Source of the DNA: Hydrogenophaga sp.
Lineage (GTDB): Bacteria; Pseudomonadota; Gammaproteobacteria; Burkholderiales; Burkholderiaceae
Assembly: GCA_025458545.1 (NCBI GenBank)
Contig: JALOSH010000018.1
Span: 1-16,393 of the forward strand
Direction of reading: 5' to 3'
DNA: 16,393 nucleotides
Made by a program: the position numbers and the translations under genes. A model generated the notes under the pieces. That model did no database searches, was not told the origin of the DNA, and saw nothing but the letters and a program-made list of their open reading frames with translations. This document shows positions 1 to 7,485 of the stretch, in pieces. Numbering within the stretch: the first letter of the stretch is position 1; every line of letters starts with the position of its first letter.

Positions 1-663
1 CTTGCTGGTGGCGAGTTTGTTGACCTCGGTCGGGTTGACGCGGCAGTCCACCGGCCCCGCCATGAGTGTGAGGCTGCGCGGCTGGGCCGGGTGGTCGTCC
101 TCGGCCATCAAGGCCGTGGCGGCCAGCGCGGCCACGCAGGGCTGGCACACCGCCACCATGTGCGAACCTGGCCCGACCGTTTCGGTGAAGCGGATCAGGT
201 AACCGATGTAGTCGTCCAGGCTGAAGCCACCATGCACCAGCGCCACGTCGCGGGCGTTGTGCCAGTCGGTGATGTACACCTCGTGGTCCTGCAGCAAGGT
301 CTTGGCGGTTTCTCGCAGCAGGGTGGCGAAGTGGCCCGATAGCGGCGCGGCCAGCAGGACCTTGGGTTGTTCCGGCAAGTGGTCGTCGATTTTTCGAAAG
401 CGCAGCAAGGTGCCGAAGGGCAGGGTGAGCACGGTCTCCTCCACCACCGGGATCACGCGCCCGTCCACCTCGACCGAGTGGATGTTGTAGGGCGGTCGCG
501 AGTGGGTGAGCCTCAGGCGCGACAGCACATCGCAGGCAGCAGCCACCTTGCGCAGCACGGTGCGCTCGGTTTTGTGCAACCAGAGCGACGCGCTCAGATG
601 CTGGGCAGCCAGGCGCAGCGGCGACACCAGATCGGACTGCAGTTGGTAGGCCTGGTACAGCAT
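1..663 (-). CDS. phaZ: Intracellular polyhydroxyalkanoate depolymerase, N-terminal part (3' end outside window)
   Basis: The minus strand from 663 is open to the window edge and gives 221 residues starting MLYQAYQLQSDLVSPLRLAA. This matches the intracellular PHA depolymerase family, which hydrolyses stored poly-3-hydroxybutyrate granules in the cytoplasm to release monomer. The family is usually about 400-420 residues, so roughly half is present. The lipase-box-like segment VAVCQPCVAALAA carries Cys173, the position expected for the nucleophilic cysteine of this family, which uses Cys instead of Ser. The histidine and aspartate of the triad would lie in the missing part. The ATG at 663 is preceded by AGGAAGG six bases upstream, a strong ribosome site that fixes the start. 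The gene diverges from the GST gene at 796. I see no convincing promoter pair in the 132-base gap between them. The product call is firm. Confidence 0.93.
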   Translation of the reverse strand, partial: MLYQAYQLQSDLVSPLRLAAQHLSASLWLHKTERTVLRKVAAACDVLSRLRLTHSRPPYNIHSVEVDGRVIPVVEETVLTLPFGTLLRFRKIDDHLPEQPKVLLAAPLSGHFATLLRETAKTLLQDHEVYITDWHNARDVALVHGGFSLDDYIGYLIRFTETVGPGSHMVAVCQPCVAALAATALMAEDDHPAQPRSLTLMAGPVDCRVNPTEVNKLATSK

Positions 664-795
664 GTTGAACCTTCCTGTGGGAGTGCCCGTCAGCAGGCAA
701 GTAACGGGCCAGCTTTCGGTGCACAGCGGTGGTGCGGCTGACATGCACACAGGTGGCACAGGGATTGCTGATCCAGCCCACACGAGGAGCATTCC

Positions 796-1452
796 ATGGC
801 CAAAGCGGTTCTCACGATCAGCAGCAAAAACTACGGAGCCTGGGCCTTGCGCGGCTGGCTGATGTGCAAGCTGGCCAAGCTGGAGTTCACCGAACACGTG
901 ATCCCGCCCGACGACCCGGCCATGAAGGCCGAGATGCTGTTGCTGTCGGCCTCGATGCGCGTGCCCTCGCTCGACCACGACGGTGTGCATGTGTGGGACA
1001 CGCTGGCGATTGGTGAATACCTCAACGAGATCAAGCCGAAAGCTGGCTTGCTGCCGGCCGACCGCAAGGCGCGCGCGCACTGCCGCGCCATTTGTGGCGA
1101 AGTGCACTCGGGCTTCAGCGCCATGCGCAGCTCGCTGCCCATGAACATCAAGGCGCATTTCCCGGGCTTCAAGATCTGGTCGCGTGCCCAGTCCGACATC
1201 GACCGCATCGAGACCATCTGGAACGAATGCCTGGAGCAGTACGGTGGCCCCTACCTGTTTGGCGAAAAGCCCTGCATCGCCGACGCGATGTTCGCACCCG
1301 AGGTCACCCGGTTCATCAGCTATGAGGTGCCGCTGGACCCCGCCTGTGTGGCCTATTGCGAAGCGATCGTGGCGTTGCCGGCCATGAAGCAGTGGATGGC
1401 CGAGTCTGAAGCCGAGCCGGACGAGATTGACGAGCTCGACGCTGAGTTTTAG
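796..1452 (+). CDS. Glutathione S-transferase family protein
   Basis: The 218-residue product has the GST layout: an N-terminal thioredoxin-like domain (about residues 1-75, with LSASMRVPSLDHDGVHVWDT resembling the glutathione gamma-glutamyl binding strand-turn-strand and the following helix) and an all-helical C-terminal domain (about 90-205, with FGEKPCIADAMFAPEV as the conserved N-capping/hydrophobic staple region). Such proteins conjugate or bind glutathione in the cytoplasm. The start ATG has GAGGAG nearby upstream (784-789). Residues 12-19 read NYGAWALR where relatives commonly have NYSSWSLR, so the serine usually proposed to activate glutathione is absent. The protein could therefore be non-catalytic or use another residue. 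It stands alone between divergent phaZ and a convergent cupin. Family assignment is firm and the substrate is unknown. Confidence 0.9.
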   Translation: MAKAVLTISSKNYGAWALRGWLMCKLAKLEFTEHVIPPDDPAMKAEMLLLSASMRVPSLDHDGVHVWDTLAIGEYLNEIKPKAGLLPADRKARAHCRAICGEVHSGFSAMRSSLPMNIKAHFPGFKIWSRAQSDIDRIETIWNECLEQYGGPYLFGEKPCIADAMFAPEVTRFISYEVPLDPACVAYCEAIVALPAMKQWMAESEAEPDEIDELDAEF

Positions 1453-1455
1453 CCC

Positions 1456-1540
1456 ACCCCCGCCGCGCTGCGCGCGACCCCCTCAAGGGGGCAACGCTGG
1501 CGGCCCGGCAAAGCCGGTTCCGCGGCGTTCTGGCTGAAGG
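1456..1540. repeat. Hairpin-rich intergenic repeat, copy 1
   Basis: Just after the GST stop lies a block containing two small perfect inverted repeats: CCCCCTCAAGGGGG at 1478-1491 and CCGGCAAAGCCGG at 1505-1517, 13 bases apart. They are preceded by a GCCGCGCTGCGCG stretch and followed by GTTCCGCGG. A second copy with the same order, spacing and hairpin loops is at 3277-3361. The block separates the convergent GST and cupin genes and could act as a bidirectional terminator or as an mRNA-stabilising REP-like element. The repeat is seen directly and its function is inferred. Confidence 0.75.
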
Positions 1541-1567
1541 CATTTCGCGCCGATGCAGGGTGCTTGC

Positions 1568-1996
1568 TCACGGCTCGGTCCACGGTGTGGGCGCTGGGAT
1601 CTCGCACACCGGGTCGACTGGCAGCGATTTGAAGTCCGCTGGCGAGACGATTTCCAGGTATTCCATGTCGGGTGAGTAGTCGAACAGGTAGTGGCGGATG
1701 CCGGGGCGCTGGTGCACCACGTCGCCGGCTTCGACCAGGGTCACCTGGTCCTCGTACATGAACTTGGCCCAGCCCTTGGTCATCACCACGATCTGGAAAT
1801 CGGCCTCGTGGATGTGCCAGCCGGTGCCGCCATCGGGTGGCAGGTTGGCTTTCACCAGGTGCGCGACCACTTTGCCGTGGGTAGCGGCGGCCACGCCCAG
1901 GTCGCGGTACAGGAAGAAGTCGCGCAAGCCGCCGCGAATGAACTCGGTTTGACCGGGTTTCACGTGGGAGAAGAGGGTGCCTGTTTTGTCCAGCAT
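1568..1996 (-). CDS. Small cupin-domain protein
   Basis: The 142-residue product is a single-domain cupin. Cupin motif 1 is GTGWHIHEADFQIVVMTKG (metal-ligand candidates His61 and His63, with Gln68 where Glu is usual). Motif 2 is GDVVHQRPGIRH (His102). Such small beta-barrel proteins bind a divalent metal and serve as isomerases, dioxygenases or sensors, and the sequence does not say which. An open frame continues upstream to 2698, but that part is antisense to aroC. The ATG at 1996 is preceded by CAGGAG seven bases upstream and begins the cupin fold naturally, so I chose it. The gene is transcribed away from aroC and converges with the GST gene. No signal peptide is visible, so it is cytoplasmic. 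Fold is confident and role is unknown. Confidence 0.85.
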   Translation of the reverse strand: MLDKTGTLFSHVKPGQTEFIRGGLRDFFLYRDLGVAAATHGKVVAHLVKANLPPDGGTGWHIHEADFQIVVMTKGWAKFMYEDQVTLVEAGDVVHQRPGIRHYLFDYSPDMEYLEIVSPADFKSLPVDPVCEIPAPTPWTEP

Positions 1997-2163
1997 GGTG
2001 CGCTCCTGTGGTGGGCCTGCAAGCGGATTGTTGCGATGCAAGGTCAAGCATGAAGCGTTCCATTGGGCATTTGCCTGCCAAGCCGCCCCTGCTGCACCGA
2101 AAGCCGCCTGCGAACGCACCAAGCTGGGTGTCACAGCACCAGGTCGGCTCGGTCCAGCCCCTC

Positions 2164-2172
2164 TGGGATAAT
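2164..2172 (+). promoter_or_regulatory. Extended -10 promoter element of aroC
   Basis: TGGGATAAT fits an extended -10 (TG, one base, then GATAAT). It ends only ten bases before the aroC ATG at 2183, so transcription would begin about three bases upstream of the start codon. No Shine-Dalgarno sequence is visible in the intervening CTTCAGCACT, and no clear -35 box is seen. This supports a leaderless or nearly leaderless aroC transcript. It is an inference from sequence only. Confidence 0.5.
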
Positions 2173-2182
2173 CTTCAGCACT

Positions 2183-3274
2183 ATGAGCGGCAACACCTTC
2201 GGCACCCTGCTTTGCGTCACCAACTTCGGTGAATCCCACGGTCCGGCCATCGGCTGCGTGATCGATGGCTGCCCGCCCGGCATGGCGTTGAGCGAAGCCG
2301 ACATCCAGCTGGACCTGGACCGCCGCCGTCCTGGGACGAGCAAGTTCGTCACCCAGCGCAACGAGCCCGATGCGGTGGAGATCCTCAGTGGCGTGTACGA
2401 GGGACGGACCACCGGCACGCCGATCGCCCTGCTGATCCGCAACACCGACCAGCGCAGCAAGGACTACGGCAACATCGCCCAAACCTTCCGCCCCGGCCAC
2501 GCCGACTACACCTACTGGCAGAAATTCGGCATCCGCGACCCGCGCGGTGGTGGCCGCAGCTCGGCCCGCCTGACCGCGCCCACGGTGGCGGCGGGCGCAG
2601 TGGCCAAGAAGTGGCTGAAAGAGAAGTTCGGCACCACGTTCCACGCCTGCATGACGCAGATCGGCGATGTGGCGATTCCGTTCGAGAGCTGGGACCACGT
2701 GCCCAACAATCCGTTCTTCGCGCCGGTGGCCGATGTGTCAGCGCTGGAGGATTTCATGATGTCGCTGCGCAAGAGTGGCGATTCGTGTGGGGCGCGCCTG
2801 CGCGTGGTCGCGAAGAACATGCCGGTGGGCCTGGGCCAGCCGCTGTACGACAAGCTCGATGCCGACATCGCCTACGCCATGATGGGTTTGAACGCCGTCA
2901 AGGGGGTGGAGATCGGTGCCGGGTTTGCCAGCGTGAGCGATCGCGGCAGCACGCACGGCGACTCGCTCACGCCCGGCGGCTTTGTCGGCAACAAGGCCGG
3001 CGGTGTGCTCGGCGGCATCAGCACCGGGCAGGACCTGGACGTGTCCATCGCGATCAAGCCCACCAGTTCCATTCTGGTGCCGCGCGAGTCCATCGACGTG
3101 GCCGGCGCGCCCACCGAAGTCATCACCAAGGGTCGCCACGACCCCTGTGTCGGCATCCGCGCCGCGCCCATCATGGAAGCGCTGCTCGCATTGGTGGTGA
3201 TGGACCACGCGCTGCGGCACCGCGCGCAGTGTGGGGATGTGCACGTGGACACCCCAGACATCGCAAGGCAGTGA
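2183..3274 (+). CDS. aroC: Chorismate synthase
   Basis: The 363-residue product catalyses the last step of the shikimate pathway. It uses reduced FMN to remove phosphate from 5-enolpyruvylshikimate-3-phosphate and form chorismate, the precursor of aromatic amino acids, folate and quinones. All three family signatures are present: [16 protein letters not shown] near the N-terminus (His19 is the active-site histidine), [20 protein letters not shown] followed by [19 protein letters not shown] in the middle, and [20 protein letters not shown] near the C-terminus. Length matches the family. The frame is open from 2063, but [16 protein letters not shown] at 2183 is the family's normal N-terminus. 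There is no ribosome site, and a -10-like GATAAT lies ten bases upstream. Other shikimate genes are not adjacent (an aroQ lies at 10088). Confidence 0.97.
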   Translation: MSGNTFGTLLCVTNFGESHGPAIGCVIDGCPPGMALSEADIQLDLDRRRPGTSKFVTQRNEPDAVEILSGVYEGRTTGTPIALLIRNTDQRSKDYGNIAQTFRPGHADYTYWQKFGIRDPRGGGRSSARLTAPTVAAGAVAKKWLKEKFGTTFHACMTQIGDVAIPFESWDHVPNNPFFAPVADVSALEDFMMSLRKSGDSCGARLRVVAKNMPVGLGQPLYDKLDADIAYAMMGLNAVKGVEIGAGFASVSDRGSTHGDSLTPGGFVGNKAGGVLGGISTGQDLDVSIAIKPTSSILVPRESIDVAGAPTEVITKGRHDPCVGIRAAPIMEALLALVVMDHALRHRAQCGDVHVDTPDIARQ

Positions 3275-3276
3275 GC

Positions 3277-3361
3277 ACCCCCTGCGCCGCTGCGCGGCTT
3301 CCCCCTGAAGGGGGACCGCACCAGCCGCCCGGCAAAGCCGGTTCTGCGGTGCGCGCTGGCA
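3277..3361. repeat. Hairpin-rich intergenic repeat, copy 2
   Basis: Directly after the aroC stop is a second copy of the element seen at 1456. It has GCCGCTGCGCG, then the inverted repeat CCCCCTGAAGGGGG (3301-3314), then CCGGCAAAGCCGG (3329-3341) 14 bases on, then GTTCTGCGG. The second hairpin is identical to copy 1, including its AAA loop. In the first hairpin only the two-base centre differs (CA against GA). Both copies are in the same orientation. Copy 2 sits between aroC and the MFS gene in the same transcriptional direction, so it may separate them as a terminator or processing site. Confidence 0.75.
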
Positions 3362-3389
3362 GCACGCGTTGCGCCCCGCGAGCCGGGTG

Positions 3390-4571
3390 ATGGGCGTGCG
3401 GCCCGGTCCCGGAAAGCAGCAACTGCTTCCGTTTGCCGCCTTGTCCGCGAGCTACTTCGCGCACATCGGCTTCTTCAATCCCTACCTGCCGCTCTGGCTG
3501 AAAGAGATGGGCTTCGGGCTGATCGCCATCAGCGTGCTGACCTCGGTGCAGTCGGCCACCCGCCTGTTCGCGCCGTACGCCTGGGGCACGCTGAGCGACC
3601 GCACGGGTGAGCGCGTGAAGCTACTGCGCTACGGCGCCACGGCGGCGCTGCTGTTCTCGCTGGCGCTGTGGTTCCCGCTCGGGCCGGTGGCGCTGTTCGT
3701 GGTGCTGCTGCTCATGTTCACCCACACCAGCGCCATGATGCCCATGAGCGAGGCCGCGCTGGCGCACTTGGTGAGCCAGGGCGGGGCGTTCGATGCCAAG
3801 CGCTATGGCCGGGTGCGGCTCTGGGGTTCGCTGGGTTTTCTTTTCACCGTGGTGGTGGCTGGCTGGTGGTTCGAGCGTTTCGGTCTGGGCCACTTCCCGG
3901 CCTGGACCTTGGTCACGCTGGCGGCGGTGGTGGTGAGCGTCTGGCTGTTGCCAGACTTCAAGGAAGCGGCGCACCACGAGGACGACCACCCCGACATCTG
4001 GCCGGTGCTGCGCCAGCCGCCGGTGCGCTGGTTTTTCGCCGCGGTGTTCTTCCACGTGCTGGCGCACATCTTCATCTACGTCTTCTTCTCGCTCTATCTG
4101 GACGCGCTGGGTTACAGCAAGACGGTGATCGGCCTGCTCTGGGCGGTGTCGGTGCTGATCGAGATCGGCTGGTTCTTCACCCAGGGGCGCTGGCTGCCGC
4201 TGCTCTCGCTCACCGCGTGGCTGGTGCTGGCCGCCGGGCTGATGGTGCTGCGCATGGGGCTCACCGCCGGGCTGCCACTGGTGTGGCCGCTGCTGCTGGT
4301 GGCGCAGTGCCTGCACGCCATCACCTTCGCGGCGCACCACACGGTGTGTATCGCACTGCTCTCGCACCATTTTCCGGGTCGGCTGCGCGGGCGCGGCCAG
4401 GCGCTCTACACCGTGGTGGGCTACGGGCTGCCGGGCGTGATCGGCGGGCTCGGCGGCGGGCTGTTGAGCTCGGCCTTCGGGCTGGCCAGCGTGTTCTGGC
4501 TCTCGGCTGTCTGCGCGCTGGTCGCCTCGGTCTGTGTCTGGCAGTTGCGTCGAGTCCCGAATGCGCCCTAG
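3390..4571 (+). CDS. Major facilitator superfamily transporter (HcaT/MFS_1-like)
   Basis: The 393-residue, strongly hydrophobic product shows about twelve membrane segments. After the second segment it has the loop GTLSDRTGERVK, a good match to MFS motif A. The segment AHIGFFNPYLPLWLKEMGF near the N-terminus resembles the 3-phenylpropionate/galactoside-permease-like branch (HcaT/LacY-like). It probably acts as an inner-membrane proton-coupled secondary transporter of a small organic solute, but the substrate cannot be read from the sequence. An in-frame TTG at 3369 would add seven residues. I prefer the ATG at 3390, although neither has a good ribosome site. The gene follows aroC and repeat copy 2, and ends seven bases from the convergent LysR stop. 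Function in detail is uncertain. Confidence 0.85.
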   Translation: MGVRPGPGKQQLLPFAALSASYFAHIGFFNPYLPLWLKEMGFGLIAISVLTSVQSATRLFAPYAWGTLSDRTGERVKLLRYGATAALLFSLALWFPLGPVALFVVLLLMFTHTSAMMPMSEAALAHLVSQGGAFDAKRYGRVRLWGSLGFLFTVVVAGWWFERFGLGHFPAWTLVTLAAVVVSVWLLPDFKEAAHHEDDHPDIWPVLRQPPVRWFFAAVFFHVLAHIFIYVFFSLYLDALGYSKTVIGLLWAVSVLIEIGWFFTQGRWLPLLSLTAWLVLAAGLMVLRMGLTAGLPLVWPLLLVAQCLHAITFAAHHTVCIALLSHHFPGRLRGRGQALYTVVGYGLPGVIGGLGGGLLSSAFGLASVFWLSAVCALVASVCVWQLRRVPNAP

Positions 4572-4578
4572 GGCTTAC

Positions 4579-5523
4579 TCATCGATCCGACCAGTCACGC
4601 GCGGCCAGAAATGCCATGAATTGTCTGGAGGCGACCGATTGCCCTTCCAGCGGCGCGACCATGCCCACCGGTGCAAACGGAAGGGGGTCGGGGGGTTCGA
4701 TGACCGCTAGTTCGCCAGCCTCTGCCCACTGGCGCACCACCCCGTACGGCACCAGGGTGAGCAGCGGCTGGTGACGCAGCATCGCCCAGGTGAGGCTCGA
4801 TACCCGGGTCACCACTGGCGACATCGGTGTCTGCGGGTGATGTGTCGCCACCAACCGGTCGAATGCGCTGCGCGCCGAACTGCCCACCGGCGGTGGCAGC
4901 CAGCGATGCTTGAGCAGCGTGCGCCAGCTGGGCGCACGTGGTCGCAGCAGGGGGTGGTCCGGGGCGCAGGCGATGACGAACCGGTCCGGCATGACTGCCA
5001 CGAAGCGATGCCCGGCCGGTGGCGTCAAGGGCTCGCGGCAAATGGCCATGTCGATCTCGCCGCGTGCCAGCGGCAAGGCCCAATCCGTGGCACCGGTTTC
5101 CACCACGTTGAGCTGAATGGTCGGCTGGGCCAGGGTGAACGCAGGGATGGCCCGGCTCAGCAGGCCCGAGATAGCGCCCGCGATCGCCGCGATGCGCACA
5201 TTGCCTTCGCCCTGCTGTCGCAGTGCCGAGAGTGCCTCACTGCCGTGGGCGAGCGCCTCCAGGATGCGTTGTGCCACCGGCAAAAGCTCCAGTCCCGCTT
5301 TGGTCGGCTGCACACCGCGGGCGAAACGGTCGAACAACCTCACCTCCAGCAGAGACTCCAGGTCGGCCAGCAACTGGGTCACCGCCGGTTGGCTCAATCC
5401 GATCCGCTCGGCGGTTTTCTTGAGGCTGCGCAGTTCCCCCAGCGTCACCAGAACCTGCATGTGGCGCAAGCGCGCCTTGGCCTGCAGGCGGTTCAGGAGG
5501 AGGGAGGCATTGGCGTGGTCCAC
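4579..5523 (-). CDS. LysR-family transcriptional regulator
   Basis: The 314-residue product has an N-terminal winged helix-turn-helix (about residues 17-76, with SLKKTAERIGLSQPAVTQLL as the recognition helix region, then LFDRFARGVQPTKAG as the wing) and a C-terminal LysR substrate-binding domain (about 95-300). Proteins of this type are cytoplasmic tetrameric activators or repressors whose DNA binding responds to a small-molecule inducer. The N-terminal extension before the HTH (NRLQAKARLRHMQ) resembles the PcaQ/GbpR-type branch, which controls aromatic or sugar-acid genes. The start is GTG at 5523, because an in-frame stop occurs 18 bases further upstream. The next in-frame ATG (codon 22) would delete part of the DNA-binding domain. 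It diverges from the Bug/hydrolase/DUF3237 genes and probably controls them. Confidence 0.92.
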   Translation of the reverse strand: MDHANASLLLNRLQAKARLRHMQVLVTLGELRSLKKTAERIGLSQPAVTQLLADLESLLEVRLFDRFARGVQPTKAGLELLPVAQRILEALAHGSEALSALRQQGEGNVRIAAIAGAISGLLSRAIPAFTLAQPTIQLNVVETGATDWALPLARGEIDMAICREPLTPPAGHRFVAVMPDRFVIACAPDHPLLRPRAPSWRTLLKHRWLPPPVGSSARSAFDRLVATHHPQTPMSPVVTRVSSLTWAMLRHQPLLTLVPYGVVRQWAEAGELAVIEPPDPLPFAPVGMVAPLEGQSVASRQFMAFLAARDWSDR

Positions 5524-5530
5524 GGTAGGT

Positions 5531-5545
5531 ATAGGTAATGCTTAT
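5531..5545. promoter_or_regulatory. Candidate LysR binding site (T-N11-A)
   Basis: ATAGGTAATGCTTAT is a near-perfect palindrome and contains T-N11-A (T5532 to A5544), the classic LysR-type core. It lies eight bases upstream of the LysR GTG and 82 bases upstream of the Bug-protein ATG. That position fits combined autorepression and activation of the divergent operon. It is the best such site in the 103-base gap. Function is inferred. Confidence 0.5.
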
Positions 5546-5626
5546 CGGATGGGGTAATTATTGATCTTTATTCGAATTTGCTTCTCCACAATCCGGCGGT
5601 GTTACCCCTCACAAACGGAGACACAC

Positions 5627-6616
5627 ATGACCTTCAAACACTCCCTGAGTCGACGCACCTGGTGCGCCGTCTTGACCACTGCCCTGTTGTCCTGCGGGAT
5701 CGCCGCCCAGGCGCAGGAGCCCTATCCACAACGTCCCATCACTTTTGTGGTGCCCAACGCAGCCGGTGGTGCCGCCGACAGCCTGGCCAGGTCCTTCGCC
5801 GAAGAATTGGCCCGGCAGTTGAGGCAGCCCGTGGTGGTGGAGAACCTCGGCGGAGCCTCCGGTTCTCTGGCTGCGCAAAAGGTTTTGCGCGCCCAACCCG
5901 ATGGGTACACCCTGTTGTTCGGTACCACCAGTGACATGGTGGTCGCGCCCATCGCGGTCAAGTCGGCCGGGTATTCGGCCAAGGATTTCACCCCCATCGC
6001 CAAAGTGGGCAGCACGCCGATGAGCTTGGTGGCTCGCAACAACCTGGGCGTGACCAGCGCCGAGCAACTGGTCGCCCTGGCGAGGCAGAAGCCGGGTGGC
6101 CTCACCGTGGGCACCACGGGGAATGCCTCTTTGCAGGCATTTGCGACGGTGGCACTACAGCGTGCCGCCAAGATCGACTTGCTAGGGGTTCCCTACAAAG
6201 GCGGTGCGCCCCTGATGACGGACTTGCTGGGAGGGCAGATCGACCTCGCCGTGGCGGCATTGCCCGGCGTCATCGCCAATGTGCGGAGCGGCAAGCTCAC
6301 CTGGATCGGATTGCTGGCCGACAAGCGTTCCCCTCTGGCGAGCGACCTGCCGACCGTGGGCGAAACACCGGCCTTCAAGGGCGTGGCTGTGGACATCTGG
6401 GCTGGCATCGTCGGCCCTGCTGGTCTGCCGTCGGCGGTGGTCGATCGCTTGAGTCGGGCGGTCAAGGCTGTGCTCGAAGACGCCCGCTACATCGAGCAGC
6501 GCGCCAAGTCGGGCGACAGCTCGGTGCCTTTCGCGCCCCCGGCCGAGTTCGGCAGGTTCCTGCTGGCCGAAGACGCCCGATACCGCGAACTCGCGTCTGG
6601 CCTGAAATTGGAGTGA
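5627..6616 (+). CDS. Bug/TctC-family periplasmic solute-binding protein
   Basis: The 329-residue product has a signal peptide (residues 1-29, hydrophobic core around 13-27, probable cleavage at AQA before QE). The mature domain begins YPQRPITFVVPNAAGGAADS, the hallmark of Bug (Bordetella uptake gene) proteins, followed by PDGYTLLFGTT and later GVPYKGGAPLMTDLLGGQID, also typical. Bug proteins bind carboxylated solutes in the periplasm, sometimes for a TctAB membrane partner, which is not in this window. The frame is open from 5561, but the ATG at 5627 has GGAG seven bases upstream and gives the signal peptide directly. It is the first gene of a set with the hydrolase (8-base gap) and DUF3237 genes, divergent from LysR. 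Ligand unknown. Confidence 0.93.
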   Translation: MTFKHSLSRRTWCAVLTTALLSCGIAAQAQEPYPQRPITFVVPNAAGGAADSLARSFAEELARQLRQPVVVENLGGASGSLAAQKVLRAQPDGYTLLFGTTSDMVVAPIAVKSAGYSAKDFTPIAKVGSTPMSLVARNNLGVTSAEQLVALARQKPGGLTVGTTGNASLQAFATVALQRAAKIDLLGVPYKGGAPLMTDLLGGQIDLAVAALPGVIANVRSGKLTWIGLLADKRSPLASDLPTVGETPAFKGVAVDIWAGIVGPAGLPSAVVDRLSRAVKAVLEDARYIEQRAKSGDSSVPFAPPAEFGRFLLAEDARYRELASGLKLE

Positions 6617-6624
6617 CGGTTCCC

Positions 6625-7485
6625 ATGCGCGAGATCGATGCCGAGACGGTGCGGCGCACGGTGCTGTCGGACGGTCTGGAGTTCCACCATGTCGAGGCCG
6701 GACAGGGCACGCCCCTGGTGTTCCTCCACGGCGTGCTCGGCGACTGGCGCACCTGGGCGCCGCAGTGGCCGGCTTTCGTGCCGCACTTCCGCTGCATCGC
6801 CTACAGCCGCCGCTACAACTGGCCCAACCGCAACCTGCGGGCCCAGCCCGACCACTCGGCCTTCGTCGAGGCCGACGACTTGTCCCGGCTGATGGACACC
6901 TGGCAGACCGGACCTGCGGTGCTGGTGGGCTCTTCCTACGGCGCCTTCACCGCGCTCTCGCTGGCAGTGCGCCATCCGGACAAGGTGCGTGCGCTGGTGC
7001 TCCTGGAGCCCCCGATGCTGCGCTGGGCCGACTTCAGCGAGGCCGGACGCCGGGCGCGCGAGACCTTCGAGCGAGAAGTGCGCGAGCCTGCGCGAAGGGC
7101 CTTCCTGGATGGCGACATCCAGCGCGGCGTGCTGCTGTTGACCGGCGGCATCGTGGGTGCACAGGCCATGGAGCACATGCCCCCACAGAGCATGGAGCGC
7201 AGGTTGCAGAATGCAGAGTCGATCCGCATGCTCACGCTTTCTACCGATGAGTTCCCGATGATCAGCGCGCAAGACCTCCGGGATGTCCGGGCGCCCACCT
7301 TGCTGCTGGCGGGCGAGCAGACACCGACCGTTCACGACGCGGTTTTCCGCAACGTCTGCGCCGTCATGACCCAGGCGCGCACCGGTCGCATCAGCAACGC
7401 CGGGCACGGCGCCGCGCGCGACAACCCCCAGGCGTTCAACCGCCTGACCCGATCCTTTCTTGAAGAGGCCGGTCTGTGGACCTGA
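6625..7485 (+). CDS. Alpha/beta-fold hydrolase
   Basis: The 286-residue product has the alpha/beta hydrolase core: oxyanion-region FLHG (residues 33-36), nucleophile elbow VGSSYGAF with Ser104, a candidate acid near residue 231 (in LLLAGEQTP), and the catalytic His261 in ISNAGHGAARDNP. The family splits esters, lactones or C-C bonds, and the general look is that of enol-lactone or ester hydrolases. It has no signal peptide, so it is cytoplasmic. A GTG at 6613 overlapping the upstream stop would add four residues. I prefer the ATG at 6625, which has GGAG eleven bases upstream. It sits between the Bug protein and DUF3237 genes, and overlaps the latter by ten bases, suggesting co-translation. 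Probably it hydrolyses the compound taken up via the Bug protein, but this is inference. Confidence 0.9.
   Translation: MREIDAETVRRTVLSDGLEFHHVEAGQGTPLVFLHGVLGDWRTWAPQWPAFVPHFRCIAYSRRYNWPNRNLRAQPDHSAFVEADDLSRLMDTWQTGPAVLVGSSYGAFTALSLAVRHPDKVRALVLLEPPMLRWADFSEAGRRARETFEREVREPARRAFLDGDIQRGVLLLTGGIVGAQAMEHMPPQSMERRLQNAESIRMLTLSTDEFPMISAQDLRDVRAPTLLLAGEQTPTVHDAVFRNVCAVMTQARTGRISNAGHGAARDNPQAFNRLTRSFLEEAGLWT

Noticed and set aside
1997..2698. Upstream extension of the cupin frame to 2698, giving a 376-residue protein
   Set aside because: The added part is antisense to aroC and has no recognisable domain, while a strong ribosome site and natural start lie at 1996.
3621..4370. A 249-residue minus-strand open frame rich in Gln, His and Arg
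   Set aside because: It is the antisense shadow of the MFS gene in GC-rich DNA, with low-complexity composition.
4771..5538. A 255-residue plus-strand open frame
   Set aside because: It is opposite the LysR gene, which is clearly real, and resembles no family.
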